DNA from: Helcococcus bovis
GTDB taxonomy: Bacteria; Bacillota; Clostridia; Tissierellales; Peptoniphilaceae
Assembly (NCBI RefSeq): GCF_046035435.1
Contig: NZ_JBFNFH010000008.1
Direction: 5' to 3' (one strand)
DNA: 64,000 nt
The translations under genes were made by a program, and so were the position numbers. Below are positions 26,807-35,740 of the stretch, one piece after another. The stretch's first letter is position 1, and each line of letters begins with the position of its first letter. The notes under the pieces are model-generated. The model did not search any database and had not been told where the DNA came from. It saw nothing but the letters and a program-made list of their open reading frames with translations.

Positions 26807-29800
26807 ATGAATTTACATGGCATAGAAATCCCTAATAAAATAATAGATGCATTGAGAGATGATAAGCTTGTAATATTTGCTGGAGCAGGAGTGTCGGTTG
26901 ATGCCCCTACAAATTTACCAAGCTTTAATAATTTAGTTGAATTTTTTTCAAAGGGAAGGTTTAAAAATTTTATAACTTATGATGATAGTTTTAATCAAAA
27001 TGATCAATATTTGGGAAAAATTGAAAATGAAAATGCCCTTGTTCATACAAGTGTCGCAGATATGTTTTCAAGGGATGATCTACAATTTAATAATTGGCAT
27101 AAAGCCTTAGTTGACCTATTTGGAAGACGTAAGAAAATTAAGATTGTAACTACAAATTATGATAAAATGTTTGAAAAAGTTTGTGGAGAAAAAGGGCTTA
27201 ATGTTAATGTTTATTCAAATCCTGCATTGCCATATGGAGATGATTTTAGTGGAATCGTGCATATACACGGAATTGTAGATGATCCTAAAAATATTGTAAT
27301 TACGGATAAGGATTTTGGAAAAGTATATATGTATCATTCAAATGTGACAAAATTTTTATCAGATTTATTTAATTCGGAATATGTAGTATTATTTGTTGGA
27401 TATAGCTATAATGATTTGATTATGCGATATTTTACAAGAGCAATCCCTGATTTAGATGAATCAAAGAGATTCATATTTATTGAGGAAAGTCTTGTAGGTA
27501 CAGTATCTTCATTAGGAGTTACACCAATTTTACATAAAGATGGTGATTATGAAACTGTGTATAAAGCTATAAGTAAGATTATAGAGTTTATAAACAGAGA
27601 TGCATTTTCTTGGGAAAGTAGAATTACAGAAATTTCAAGCTCGAATCCAAGTTTTTTGGATCTTCAAACTGATGAGGAATTAAAACATATTTTAAATGAT
27701 ATTCATTTAATGGATAAGTTTTTGAAAAATGTAAATAATTTGGGGTGGTTAATTTATTTTAACTATAAGGGTTATTTATCTAATTTATTTAAGAATGAAG
27801 AATTTACAGATTTTGACTATATTTTTGGTAAATGGATTTTGAGAAATTTCATGGGGAAAGATTTTGACGAATTTAAGTATCTATGTGTTAAAAATAATTT
27901 TAAACTAAATCTACATTTTCAAAAGATGATTATTGATGAATTTGAAAATATAAGTGAAGATAAAATTGAACAACTTTTATCTTTTACTAAATTGGAAAAA
28001 ATGGATATTTCAATTATTGAAAAAATAGCAGAAAGATTATCGAAAACAAAATTAGAATATTATAAATTAAAGGTATTTAAAAATCTGATCAAATTTAACT
28101 ATGATTATAGAAAACTTTCTAATTTTTTAGAAAAAGATGGTGGAAATAAGCAAATAGAGATAAATGCAACTACTTTTGCTGGTAAAAATACGATCCTTAA
28201 ATATTGGAAATTATTTTCAGATTTTTCAGATGAATATTTGATAGACTTGTTGTATTTTATGACAAATCAAATAGTTAATTTATACAATAAAAAGCCTTTA
28301 GGCAGCATAGATCTAACTTTTTCAATTTTTGACGTATTTAAAAATGAAGATGTTAATACTGAAATTGATGCGTATATAAATGTTATGAAGCAAATTGCTA
28401 CTAAGTTGAAAGATATTTGTGAGTTAAATATTTGGATTAAAAGATATGAAAAATCATATATAACGATTCTTAGAAGAATGAGTTCATATGCTTATATACT
28501 TAGAAATAAAGAAGATCTATTTAGTTTATTTGATGATAGTAGGAAATTGTATGATTGGGAAAAAGAGGAAATTGCTTATTTAATTAAGAAATTTAATCCA
28601 AACGGTGACCATGAATATTTAAGTAAATATGAAAATAATACAAGAGGGATAAGAAATATTACAAAAATTGATTTAGAATCTAACATTGCTGAAAATATCA
28701 AATATATCCTAAATTATGAAGGAACAAATAAATCCAGAATGTCAATATTAAAAGATATATCAGAAATTTCTATTAAAAATTATGATTTTGCAATGAATGT
28801 TATAGATGTTCTAATATCTGAAGATAAGTTAAATTCTGATATTTGGGACTATTTAATTAAGGGATTGAGTGAAAATGAGAATGTATTAACTAAGCTTGAC
28901 GATGTTTTGAAAAAGTTTGATGATGCTAAAATTCTTAAAGAACAAACATATATTTTATCTTTATTTGTAAAAAGAATTATTGAAAAAAATGATTTTGAAA
29001 AATATAAGGATAAAATTTATATTTTGGTAGAATTTTTAATAAAGTTGATACAAAATGCTAAAAACTACAATCCTAATAAACTATTGGCATGGTCTGATAT
29101 TACATTTAATTCTTCTTATGGGGTAATTGCACATTGTTATATAAGAATTACTCAAAAAAATTATGAATTTAATCTAAATAATGAAGAAGTAAAATTATTT
29201 ATGGAGAAAAATATTCTTTCTTTACTTAATAATATTGAAGCTAAGGATTCAAAATTTGTGATAATTGGTAATTTGTCAATTCTTTATACAATAGATAAAG
29301 ATTGGACTTGTGAGAATTTGGTTGATATATTTAGCAGTAAAAATTCTACGGAATTTGAAATTGCATGGAAGGGATTTTTGACATTTTCACGTATATATCC
29401 TGAAATTTCAATTTTGATGGATGAAAATTTTCAATCTGCTATCAGAAGAATTAGTGAATTAAAGGATTTGAAATATTATCGAGAATTTGTAAAATCTTAT
29501 TCTAAACATATGTTAAATATAACTGATAATCCACTAGATAATTATATTCCAAATATATTTTTATTAAAAAAAGAGGATGTAACTGTATTTTATAATGTTT
29601 TAGTAAATTATTTACGTGAAAATAGTGAAGAAAATAAATTGATTATGTGGGAAGTTTGGATTAGAGAGTTTATTTTTAATAGATTAAATAATCTGCCTAC
29701 AAAATTGAAATCGGACGAATTGGAATTTATTATTCAAATATTGATAAATATTTCTGATAAATCTGATGCTTATCAATTATTTAATACTTTACCAAAATAT

Positions 29801-30031
29801 GAAAAACAAAAATTTGATTTCATATTGGATATGGATCTTTATGATTATGTAAAAAGTTATCCTAAATCAATGAATTACTTGATAACTTTTATTACAGATG
29901 TTTTTGTAATTCAAAAGAAAAAAACACCTGACAGAAGAGTTTTAGATAAAGTTAAGGAAATTTCTTTAATGTATGGAAAACTAGATTTACAAGATAATTT
30001 TGTTTATAATAGTAAAATATTAGGAATTTAG
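26807..30031 (+). CDS. Large SIR2-domain protein with DUF4020-like C-terminus (probable anti-phage NADase)
   Basis: 1074 residues. The N-terminal SIR2_2-type domain (about 10-270) has the NAD loop AGAGVS (26-30), TTNYD (115-119, catalytic Asn), HIHG (152-155, catalytic His) and VGYSYND (197-203). The remaining 800 residues are helical and charged without known motifs until about 975-1020, where IMWEVWIREFIFNRLNNLP and a following LF-TLP segment resemble DUF4020. SIR2 plus a long helical sensor region is the layout of defense-associated sirtuins that deplete NAD on phage infection. That role is inferred for this protein. It stands alone, without HerA, TIR or STAND partners, next to repeats at 26660-26765, and 13 bp before ttcA. 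Confidence 0.78.
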   Translation: MNLHGIEIPNKIIDALRDDKLVIFAGAGVSVDAPTNLPSFNNLVEFFSKGRFKNFITYDDSFNQNDQYLGKIENENALVHTSVADMFSRDDLQFNNWHKALVDLFGRRKKIKIVTTNYDKMFEKVCGEKGLNVNVYSNPALPYGDDFSGIVHIHGIVDDPKNIVITDKDFGKVYMYHSNVTKFLSDLFNSEYVVLFVGYSYNDLIMRYFTRAIPDLDESKRFIFIEESLVGTVSSLGVTPILHKDGDYETVYKAISKIIEFINRDAFSWESRITEISSSNPSFLDLQTDEELKHILNDIHLMDKFLKNVNNLGWLIYFNYKGYLSNLFKNEEFTDFDYIFGKWILRNFMGKDFDEFKYLCVKNNFKLNLHFQKMIIDEFENISEDKIEQLLSFTKLEKMDISIIEKIAERLSKTKLEYYKLKVFKNLIKFNYDYRKLSNFLEKDGGNKQIEINATTFAGKNTILKYWKLFSDFSDEYLIDLLYFMTNQIVNLYNKKPLGSIDLTFSIFDVFKNEDVNTEIDAYINVMKQIATKLKDICELNIWIKRYEKSYITILRRMSSYAYILRNKEDLFSLFDDSRKLYDWEKEEIAYLIKKFNPNGDHEYLSKYENNTRGIRNITKIDLESNIAENIKYILNYEGTNKSRMSILKDISEISIKNYDFAMNVIDVLISEDKLNSDIWDYLIKGLSENENVLTKLDDVLKKFDDAKILKEQTYILSLFVKRIIEKNDFEKYKDKIYILVEFLIKLIQNAKNYNPNKLLAWSDITFNSSYGVIAHCYIRITQKNYEFNLNNEEVKLFMEKNILSLLNNIEAKDSKFVIIGNLSILYTIDKDWTCENLVDIFSSKNSTEFEIAWKGFLTFSRIYPEISILMDENFQSAIRRISELKDLKYYREFVKSYSKHMLNITDNPLDNYIPNIFLLKKEDVTVFYNVLVNYLRENSEENKLIMWEVWIREFIFNRLNNLPTKLKSDELEFIIQILINISDKSDAYQLFNTLPKYEKQKFDFILDMDLYDYVKSYPKSMNYLITFITDVFVIQKKKTPDRRVLDKVKEISLMYGKLDLQDNFVYNSKILGI

Positions 30032-30044
30032 TAAAGGGAGAATT

Positions 30045-30881
30045 ATGGATAAATCACACTTAGAAAATGCGATTTCCTTAAAAGAAATTGAAAGATCTAT
30101 TCAAAAAAAATACAAGATAGAGACTTTTTCAAAGTTTTTGAAAGCGCTAGATGAATATAAATTAATAGAAGATGGTGATAAAATAGCAGTAGGAATGAGT
30201 GGTGGAAAAGATTCACTTCTTTTAGCAAAAATGCTTCAAATGCTTCAAAGATTTTCAAGGGTTAAATTTGAAGTTGAATATATTGCGATGGATCCTGGAT
30301 TTAGACCAAATGATAGGAAAAAATTAGAAGAAATTTGTGAATATTTGGAAATTCCGGTTAAAGTTTTTGAAACTAATATATTTGATGTGGTTTCAGAGGT
30401 TGCGAAGGACAGTCCTTGTTATCTGTGTGCTAGGATGAGGAGGGGAAGTTTATATAGTAAGGCTAAAGAATTAGGTTGTAATAAACTTGCATTGGGACAT
30501 CACTTTAATGATGTGATTGAAACAATCATGCTAAATGTTTTATGGGCTGGAGCATATAGATCAATGCTTCCTAAAATAAAAAGTCAAAATTTTGAAGGAC
30601 TTGAGCTTATTAGACCGTTATATTTTGTTGAAGAAAGAGATATCATTAGATGGATTAATAATGCAGGAATTGTGCCGATGGATGAAGCTTGTCCTATTAC
30701 AAAAAAAGAAAAAGATAGCCAAAGGGCAAATATCAAAGACCTTATAGAAAATATGAAAAAGACAAATCCAAATGTTGAAAAATCAATTTTTAAATCTGCT
30801 GAAAATGTCGGTATCAAAGCGATTTTGGGCTATATAGATGATGGGGAAAGACATTCATTCTTAGATGAATATGAAAAATAG
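30045..30881 (+). CDS. ttcA: tRNA 2-thiocytidine synthetase-like PP-loop ATPase (TtcA family)
   Basis: 278 residues. The PP-loop SGGKDSLLL near residue 50 adenylates the tRNA base. The CYLCARMRRG pair and the DEACPITKK Cys match the Fe-S ligands of TtcA-type enzymes, and LGHHFNDVIET is the second family block. It is predicted to thiolate cytidine 32 or a related position of tRNA in the cytoplasm. It starts 13 bp after the SIR2 gene with GGGAGAATT before the ATG, so the two may be co-transcribed. Confidence 0.82.
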   Translation: MDKSHLENAISLKEIERSIQKKYKIETFSKFLKALDEYKLIEDGDKIAVGMSGGKDSLLLAKMLQMLQRFSRVKFEVEYIAMDPGFRPNDRKKLEEICEYLEIPVKVFETNIFDVVSEVAKDSPCYLCARMRRGSLYSKAKELGCNKLALGHHFNDVIETIMLNVLWAGAYRSMLPKIKSQNFEGLELIRPLYFVEERDIIRWINNAGIVPMDEACPITKKEKDSQRANIKDLIENMKKTNPNVEKSIFKSAENVGIKAILGYIDDGERHSFLDEYEK

Positions 30882-30885
30882 ATAT

Positions 30886-30935
30886 AAAAAACTGCGATGA
30901 AATTACTTATAGTTATTTCTTCGCAGTTTTTATTT
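30886..30935. terminator. Bidirectional terminator between ttcA and dps
   Basis: Stem AAAAACTGCGA/TCGCAGTTTTT (30886-30896 and 30921-30931) with A- and T-rich flanks, placed between convergent genes. Confidence 0.8.
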
Positions 30936-30952
30936 ATTTAATTATTTAACTA

Positions 30953-31387
30953 TTATTTTAAGTTTTTTAACATGCTTGATAAGAACCATTCATGTTTTAA
31001 GTAAGCTGTTGAATGATCTTCCATCATGTTTGCTACGTAGAAGTTACCTTCTTCGTCAGCTGATTCTCTTACTTCTAAAGCGAATTTATTCATTTCTTTT
31101 ACATATTCTAATGCTAATTCAATAGCTTCTCTATCTGTAAATGATCTTTGTTCTAAATCTTCTAATGTTGTTTCTTCAACATATTCTTTCATTGATGATA
31201 GAGGAGTTGTACCTTGCATTTTTAATAGTTCTGCAACTTCATCTATATATTCAAATCCTTCATCGTAAAGTACTTCTAAATATTCATGTACTTGTTTGAA
31301 TTGGCTACCTTCTAGGTTCCAGTGTAAGTTGTGTAATTTTACGTTTCCAAATGCTAAATTTGCTAAATATGTGTTTAATTTTTTCAT
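30953..31387 (-). CDS. dps: Dps/ferritin-like DNA-protecting protein
   Basis: 144-residue four-helix protein. LHNLHWNLEGSQF near residue 18 and HEYLEVLYDEGFEYIDEVAE near residue 34 carry the His, Asp and Glu ferroxidase ligands that Dps shares between subunits. It would store iron and detoxify peroxide with iron, useful for an organism that meets oxygen. It is monocistronic, with AGAGGTATAAATT before the ATG. Confidence 0.9.
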   Translation of the reverse strand: MKKLNTYLANLAFGNVKLHNLHWNLEGSQFKQVHEYLEVLYDEGFEYIDEVAELLKMQGTTPLSSMKEYVEETTLEDLEQRSFTDREAIELALEYVKEMNKFALEVRESADEEGNFYVANMMEDHSTAYLKHEWFLSSMLKNLK

Positions 31388-31503
31388 AATTTATACCTCT
31401 TTCATAAAATTTTATTTAGGAATATTACCTACATTTTAATTATACCCAAATTAAAAATATTAAACAAATTTATGTTATAATAAATAAAAATATAGGAGTT
31501 AAT

Positions 31504-31944
31504 ATGATTATTATAATTTTGATAATATTTTTATCGATAGGAATTGTTTATAATTTAGTAAAATATGTAGATATTCAATATAGAACTGCAATAACAAAAT
31601 CTAATTATATTTCATTTTTAATAATGGCGATATTATTATTTGTGGCTATAAGTTTTACAAGCTATAATTTTTATAATTATATTTTGGGAATATTGTTATT
31701 ATTATTTGCAATTTCGGGTATTATAAGTAAGGGATTTAATAGAAGAGGAATCATTACAACGGGAAATATAACTTTTTTAGCTAAATTTATAAGCTGGGAT
31801 AAGGTTAAGACAATGGAATTAACTTATTTAAGTGATAATTATGTTGATCTGATTTTATCTACTGATACATTAGCTTTGAAACATAGATATCCTGAAGAAT
31901 ATGAGGAACTTTTATTAAAAATAAAGAAGGAATTAAAACTATAG
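31504..31944 (+). CDS. Membrane protein, DUF5673-like
   Basis: 146 residues with an N-terminal span, two more spans (about 35-80), then a soluble C-terminal part (NRRGIITTGNITFLAKFISW) resembling the PH-like tail of DUF5673 proteins. The function is unknown. TAGGAGTTAAT precedes the ATG. It is followed after eight bases by the glutaredoxin-like gene, so they form a small operon. Confidence 0.6.
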   Translation: MIIIILIIFLSIGIVYNLVKYVDIQYRTAITKSNYISFLIMAILLFVAISFTSYNFYNYILGILLLLFAISGIISKGFNRRGIITTGNITFLAKFISWDKVKTMELTYLSDNYVDLILSTDTLALKHRYPEEYEELLLKIKKELKL

Positions 31945-31952
31945 GAGGAATT

Positions 31953-32255
31953 ATGAAATTTTATGGAACAATGATTTGTGGAGATACAATTCATGCTGAT
32001 AAAGTGTTAAGAAAAAATAAAATAGAGGTAGAATACATCGACATTACTGCTAAAACAAGATTTATGAAAGAATTTTTAGCATTAAGAGATTCAAGAAGTG
32101 AATTTGATCAAGCTAAAGCTGATGGTAAAATTGGGATACCAGCATTCTTACTTGATGATGGTACAATTGAATTTGATGTATACAATTTAGAAGGTGTTAC
32201 AGAAAAACTTGATGAAGATAAGGAAGATGAAGCACCTCAAATGTGTGGATTTTAA
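31953..32255 (+). CDS. Glutaredoxin-like protein with degraded active site
   Basis: 100 residues with a thioredoxin fold: an N-terminal MKFYGTMICGDT strand-loop, then GIPAFLLDDGTIEF with the cis-Pro. The usual CPxC is replaced by CGDT, so only Cys9 remains of the active-site pair; a further Cys lies near the C-terminus (QMCGF). Single-Cys members may act by glutathionylation or Fe-S handling. The physiological role is not known. Confidence 0.75.
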   Translation: MKFYGTMICGDTIHADKVLRKNKIEVEYIDITAKTRFMKEFLALRDSRSEFDQAKADGKIGIPAFLLDDGTIEFDVYNLEGVTEKLDEDKEDEAPQMCGF

Positions 32256-32262
32256 ATTAAGC

Positions 32263-32308
32263 GGAGCTCCTCAAAGTTGGGTTTTAAGTGCCAACTTTGA
32301 GGAGCTCC
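32263..32308 (+). terminator. Strong hairpin after the glutaredoxin-like gene
   Basis: A perfect 18-bp stem (GGAGCTCCTCAAAGTTGG at 32263-32280, complement at 32291-32308). The T-tract after it is poor (ATTCATATTG), so it may act as an mRNA-stabilising or attenuating hairpin as much as a terminator. Confidence 0.65.
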
Positions 32309-32443
32309 ATTCATATTGTTACAAATTTTAGATTTTATGTGAAAAAACTAGATCTGAGCTTAACAAAAGAGATAATACTGAAAAAGTTGGGGTAGATTTT
32401 GTTCTTTTTAAAGAAATCAATAGATTATTCCATAAATATCATA

Positions 32444-32497
32444 TTGACAATTTTTCTGAATCAGAATATAGTTAAATGGTAATGATTATCATTTTAA
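32444..32497 (+). promoter_or_regulatory. Promoter with Fur/Zur-type box upstream of the histidine-triad lipoprotein
   Basis: TTGACA (32444-32449), 17-bp spacer, TATAGT (32467-32472). AATGATTATCATT (32481-32493), a perfect 6-1-6 palindrome, matches 15 of 19 bases of the classical Fur consensus and covers the expected start point. Because the product is a predicted zinc-binding lipoprotein, a zinc-sensing Fur homologue (Zur) is the more likely ligand. No fur/zur gene is in the window. Confidence 0.72.
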
Positions 32498-32524
32498 AAC
32501 ATAAATGATGAGACAGGGGGAATG

Positions 32525-33334
32525 ATGAAAAAAATAAAATATATTTCTTTTTTAATATTTACTCTTATATTAATAGTAGGATGCTCTAATGATTCTCATA
32601 AATTATCAGAAAATAAAACTAATAATCAAGAAAAGATTAAAGAACAAGAGCTATACATTAATGGCAAAAAGGAAAAAGTTAAAGTATTTAAAAATGTAAA
32701 AAAATATAATATAGAATATAGAGATAAATTATTTACTTTGGATGAGAAACAATATGAAGAATTAAATAAAGAAGGAAATAAATTACTTCTAACATTTGAT
32801 AAAAAAATTATTGAAAATTTTGATCAAAATAATATAGATACATATAGAAAATATGGTACATTTTATCAAGTGTTATTAAAAGATGGAAATAGTTTACAAT
32901 TTTTTGATAAGCCAAGTGTCGGTAAAGAGGCAATAGGTGATGATATAAATTCAAGAATTGTCGGCGTTTATAAGCATGGGGATCACTGGCATGTAAAATT
33001 AGATGATGGTAGTGAATATATTACAAATGACGATCCTACACAAATTATTCCTGACGTAAAAGTGGGAAAATATGAAGGAAGTCACGATGGTGAAGAAAAA
33101 AGTATTGATTTAAATAAAAAAGAAGATAAAAAAGATGCTTCTAAAAAAGGATTGAGTCTCATGAGATTCTATAAAATTGATGAATTAAAGGATAAGGGAA
33201 TTGTTAAGGCATCAGTTCATGGGGATCATTGGCATTTATTTGACGCTAATGGTAAAGAGTATGTTACTCATGAAGATCCTAGAGGTAAATTAGAAGGGGT
33301 TAAAATAGAGGAATACTCCGGAAAAGATGAATAA
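32525..33334 (+). CDS. Lipoprotein with two histidine-triad (Pht-like) zinc-binding repeats
   Basis: 269 residues. The signal peptide ends in the lipobox IVGC (Cys20), so the protein is lipid-anchored outside the membrane. Two HGDHWH motifs (residues 151-156 and 232-237), each followed by a short beta unit ending in NDDP/HEDP, match the streptococcal Pht histidine-triad repeat (HxxHxH), which binds zinc and hands it to an ABC transporter. Between them lies a Lys/Asp-rich linker. An ATG at 32522 is also in frame, but the GGGGG ribosome binding site is only one base before it, so 32525 is preferred. The Fur/Zur-type box upstream fits induction under metal limitation. Confidence 0.85.
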   Translation: MKKIKYISFLIFTLILIVGCSNDSHKLSENKTNNQEKIKEQELYINGKKEKVKVFKNVKKYNIEYRDKLFTLDEKQYEELNKEGNKLLLTFDKKIIENFDQNNIDTYRKYGTFYQVLLKDGNSLQFFDKPSVGKEAIGDDINSRIVGVYKHGDHWHVKLDDGSEYITNDDPTQIIPDVKVGKYEGSHDGEEKSIDLNKKEDKKDASKKGLSLMRFYKIDELKDKGIVKASVHGDHWHLFDANGKEYVTHEDPRGKLEGVKIEEYSGKDE

Positions 33335-33541
33335 TTTGGAATAAAATGTAAAATATCCTGTTGCGTAATATTAAACTAAACAGATTGCTAAAAAGATGGG
33401 TTAGCTCAGATTTTTAATATCATTATTAATAATATTATTAGCAATAGGATTTTTAAATTTTCAATTCTTATTTTGTTTTAATTAATAAGATTTGTATTTT
33501 GTGTTAAAATAAAAGTATTAAAAGAAATATGGGAGTTAGAA
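33335..33541. other. Intergenic region, no gene seen
   Basis: AT-rich spacer. Complementary segments around 33352-33372 and 33432-33455 (ATCCTGTTGC / GCAATAGGAT) could form a long imperfect hairpin ending in TTTTT and terminate the lipoprotein gene. A TAAAAT at about 33504 may be the -10 of the HAD gene. Confidence 0.4.
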
Positions 33542-34348
33542 TTGAGAAAATTAATAGCGTTAGATTTGGATGGAACACTACTAAATTGGAGAAAAAAAAT
33601 AACTAAAAGAACAATTGATGCTTTGGAAAAGGCTCAACAACAAGGACATGTAGTTATGATTGCAACAGGACGTCCTTTTGAATCTTCATTAAAGCACGCT
33701 GTAACGGTTAAAGTTGATAAATATGGAGGATTCATATCTAATTTCAATGGTGGATTAATTACAAATATAAAAACTAATGAAATAATCTTAGATACAAAGT
33801 TTGAGATTGATTTGCTTAAAGAAATTATTGAGTTTATAGATGAACTTGGTGTAGATTATTCAATTTTACATGATAAAAATCTTTATACGAATTATCATAG
33901 CAAATGGCTGTTTAGGCTTTATCGAAAGGCAATAGGACAAAATGTCATTAAAGATGATAGACACTTTGATAAAATCAATTTTTCGGTAAATAAAATTTTA
34001 TTAAACGATTCAATGAAAAATTTGAAAGTAACGAGAAAATTAATAGAAGATAAATTTAACAATAAGCTAGAAATTAGTTTTTCATCTCCAGTTTCTATAG
34101 AAATAACTCCAGCAAATACTTTTAAAGGGCAAAGTGTCTTAAAGGTTGCTGAAACGTTGGGTATACCAAGAGAAGATACTATTGCATTTGGTAATTATGG
34201 AAATGATATTTCGATGATTACCTTATGTGGAACAGGTGTGGCTATGAAAAATTCTTCAAAAGAATTACTTGAAAAGGCAGACTATGTTACTGATACAAAT
34301 AATAGAGATGGGATTGCTAAATATTTGGAAAAATATGTATTAAAATAG
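33542..34348 (+). CDS. HAD-superfamily Cof-type phosphatase
   Basis: 268 residues. LDLDGTLL (nucleophile Asp near residue 8), ATGRPF, and a C2-type cap identify a Cof/YbiV-type HAD that dephosphorylates sugar phosphates or flavin/pyridoxal phosphates. Motif IV reads FGNYGNDISM: the usual first Asp of GDxxND is Asn here, which could weaken Mg2+ binding. The start is TTG at 33542 after GGGAGTTAGAA. A homologous HAD follows after eight bases. Confidence 0.82.
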   Translation: MRKLIALDLDGTLLNWRKKITKRTIDALEKAQQQGHVVMIATGRPFESSLKHAVTVKVDKYGGFISNFNGGLITNIKTNEIILDTKFEIDLLKEIIEFIDELGVDYSILHDKNLYTNYHSKWLFRLYRKAIGQNVIKDDRHFDKINFSVNKILLNDSMKNLKVTRKLIEDKFNNKLEISFSSPVSIEITPANTFKGQSVLKVAETLGIPREDTIAFGNYGNDISMITLCGTGVAMKNSSKELLEKADYVTDTNNRDGIAKYLEKYVLK

Positions 34349-34356
34349 GAGAAAAA

Positions 34357-35163
34357 ATGAAAAAATTAATATCTATAGATATTGATGGCACACTTATAAA
34401 CAGTAAACATGAAATATCTGAAAGAACTAAAAAAACTTTAATTGAAGCTCAAAAGCAAGGCCATAAAATTATGATTTCATCCGGTCGTTCACCAAAAGGT
34501 GTTGAAAAATACTATAAAGAATTAGAGTTAGACAAATATGAAGGGTATATTTGTAATTACAATGGCGCGGTTGTAACAGACGTTAAAACAAATGAAGTTA
34601 TTATAAATCATACATTAAATTTCGACAAAATGAAGGAAATGCTTAAATTTTCTAAAACACAGGATATTTATTTTGTTATTTATTTTAATAATATAGTTTA
34701 TACAAATAATTTATCTACATATAATTTAGATGATGTATTAATTAAGAATGATACATTACTAAAATATGTACCTAACCTTGTAGATTCAATAGACTTTAAG
34801 CCAAATAATATTTTGTTTACACAAGATGCTTCAAAAATGACGGAACCATCTAAAAATATTTTTGATAAATTTAAGGATGATTTTGAATTTGTATATTCTG
34901 AGCCATTTTATTTTGAAGCTATGCCTAAAAATGTTTCAAAGGGGGAAACGTTAGTAGAGGTAGCTGAAAAATTGGGATATAGGATTGAAGATACAATTGC
35001 ATTTGGTGATCAAGGAAATGATTTTACTATGATAAAATTGGCAGGTACTGGAGTTGCTATGGGAAATGCTATTGATGAATTAAAAGAAAATGCTGATTTT
35101 ATAACAAAAACTAATGATGAAGATGGGGTAGCATATTATATTGAAAAATATATTTTAGATTAG
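34357..35163 (+). CDS. HAD-superfamily Cof-type phosphatase (paralogue)
   Basis: 268 residues, same size and domain order as the upstream HAD, probably from tandem duplication. It has IDIDGTLI, SSGRSP and an intact motif IV (FGDQGNDFTM), so this copy keeps all catalytic residues. AGGAGAAAAA precedes the ATG. Substrate unknown. Confidence 0.85.
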   Translation: MKKLISIDIDGTLINSKHEISERTKKTLIEAQKQGHKIMISSGRSPKGVEKYYKELELDKYEGYICNYNGAVVTDVKTNEVIINHTLNFDKMKEMLKFSKTQDIYFVIYFNNIVYTNNLSTYNLDDVLIKNDTLLKYVPNLVDSIDFKPNNILFTQDASKMTEPSKNIFDKFKDDFEFVYSEPFYFEAMPKNVSKGETLVEVAEKLGYRIEDTIAFGDQGNDFTMIKLAGTGVAMGNAIDELKENADFITKTNDEDGVAYYIEKYILD

Positions 35164-35171
35164 AGGAAAGT

Positions 35172-35732
35172 ATGAAATATAAAATATTATCAATTATTTT
35201 TTTAGTGTTTTTGATGGTTGGATGTATGCCCCAAAATAAACCTAAAAAAGAAGTGAAAAAAATAGATTTTTCTAAGGCGATGACTTTTGATGATTCTAAG
35301 GTAAGCAAAGATTTTAAATCAATAGTTGATGCTGATTTTGCTAAAGATAAAGAGTATATCATTCCTAAAAAAGATGAAAAACTATATTCCCTTAAAGTTT
35401 CCAAAGATGCTAAAGTTTCACATGAAGAGGGAGATAGCAATATAGCTGTTACATTCAAACATTCACAAAATGAGTATGTTGTAACTATTATTCCTGTTGC
35501 TGAAGAATTTGAGCCAAATTCATTTTATAGTATGTATTCAGAGTTTGGAGGATCTCAGCTTTATAAAATGGATGGTCTAGATTTATTGATGTATTCAAGT
35601 GAAACTAGAGAAATGGTTGGAGAGTTCAAAGCTAAAAATAATGGATATTATGTAATAACGATAAAAAGTAATTTTAATGTTGACGAAAATGGATATATTA
35701 TGAAAAAAATAATTGAAAATTTGGATAAGTAA
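35172..35732 (+). CDS. Predicted lipoprotein, unknown function
   Basis: 186 residues. Signal peptide with lipobox MVGC (Cys18) followed by a Lys-rich spacer, then a mixed alpha/beta domain with no recognised family (SFYSMYSEFGGSQLYKMDG is its most distinctive stretch). It follows the second HAD by eight bases and ends at the hairpin of repeat copy C. It is probably attached to the outer face of the membrane. Confidence 0.68.
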   Translation: MKYKILSIIFLVFLMVGCMPQNKPKKEVKKIDFSKAMTFDDSKVSKDFKSIVDADFAKDKEYIIPKKDEKLYSLKVSKDAKVSHEEGDSNIAVTFKHSQNEYVVTIIPVAEEFEPNSFYSMYSEFGGSQLYKMDGLDLLMYSSETREMVGEFKAKNNGYYVITIKSNFNVDENGYIMKKIIENLDK

Positions 35733-35740
35733 AATATAGA

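Noticed and set aside
32344..32478. Open frame without ATG (reads ...EINRLFHKYHIDNFSE)
   Set aside because: It has no start codon or ribosome binding site, contains the promoter of the histidine-triad gene, and no family is recognised; at most a gene remnant.
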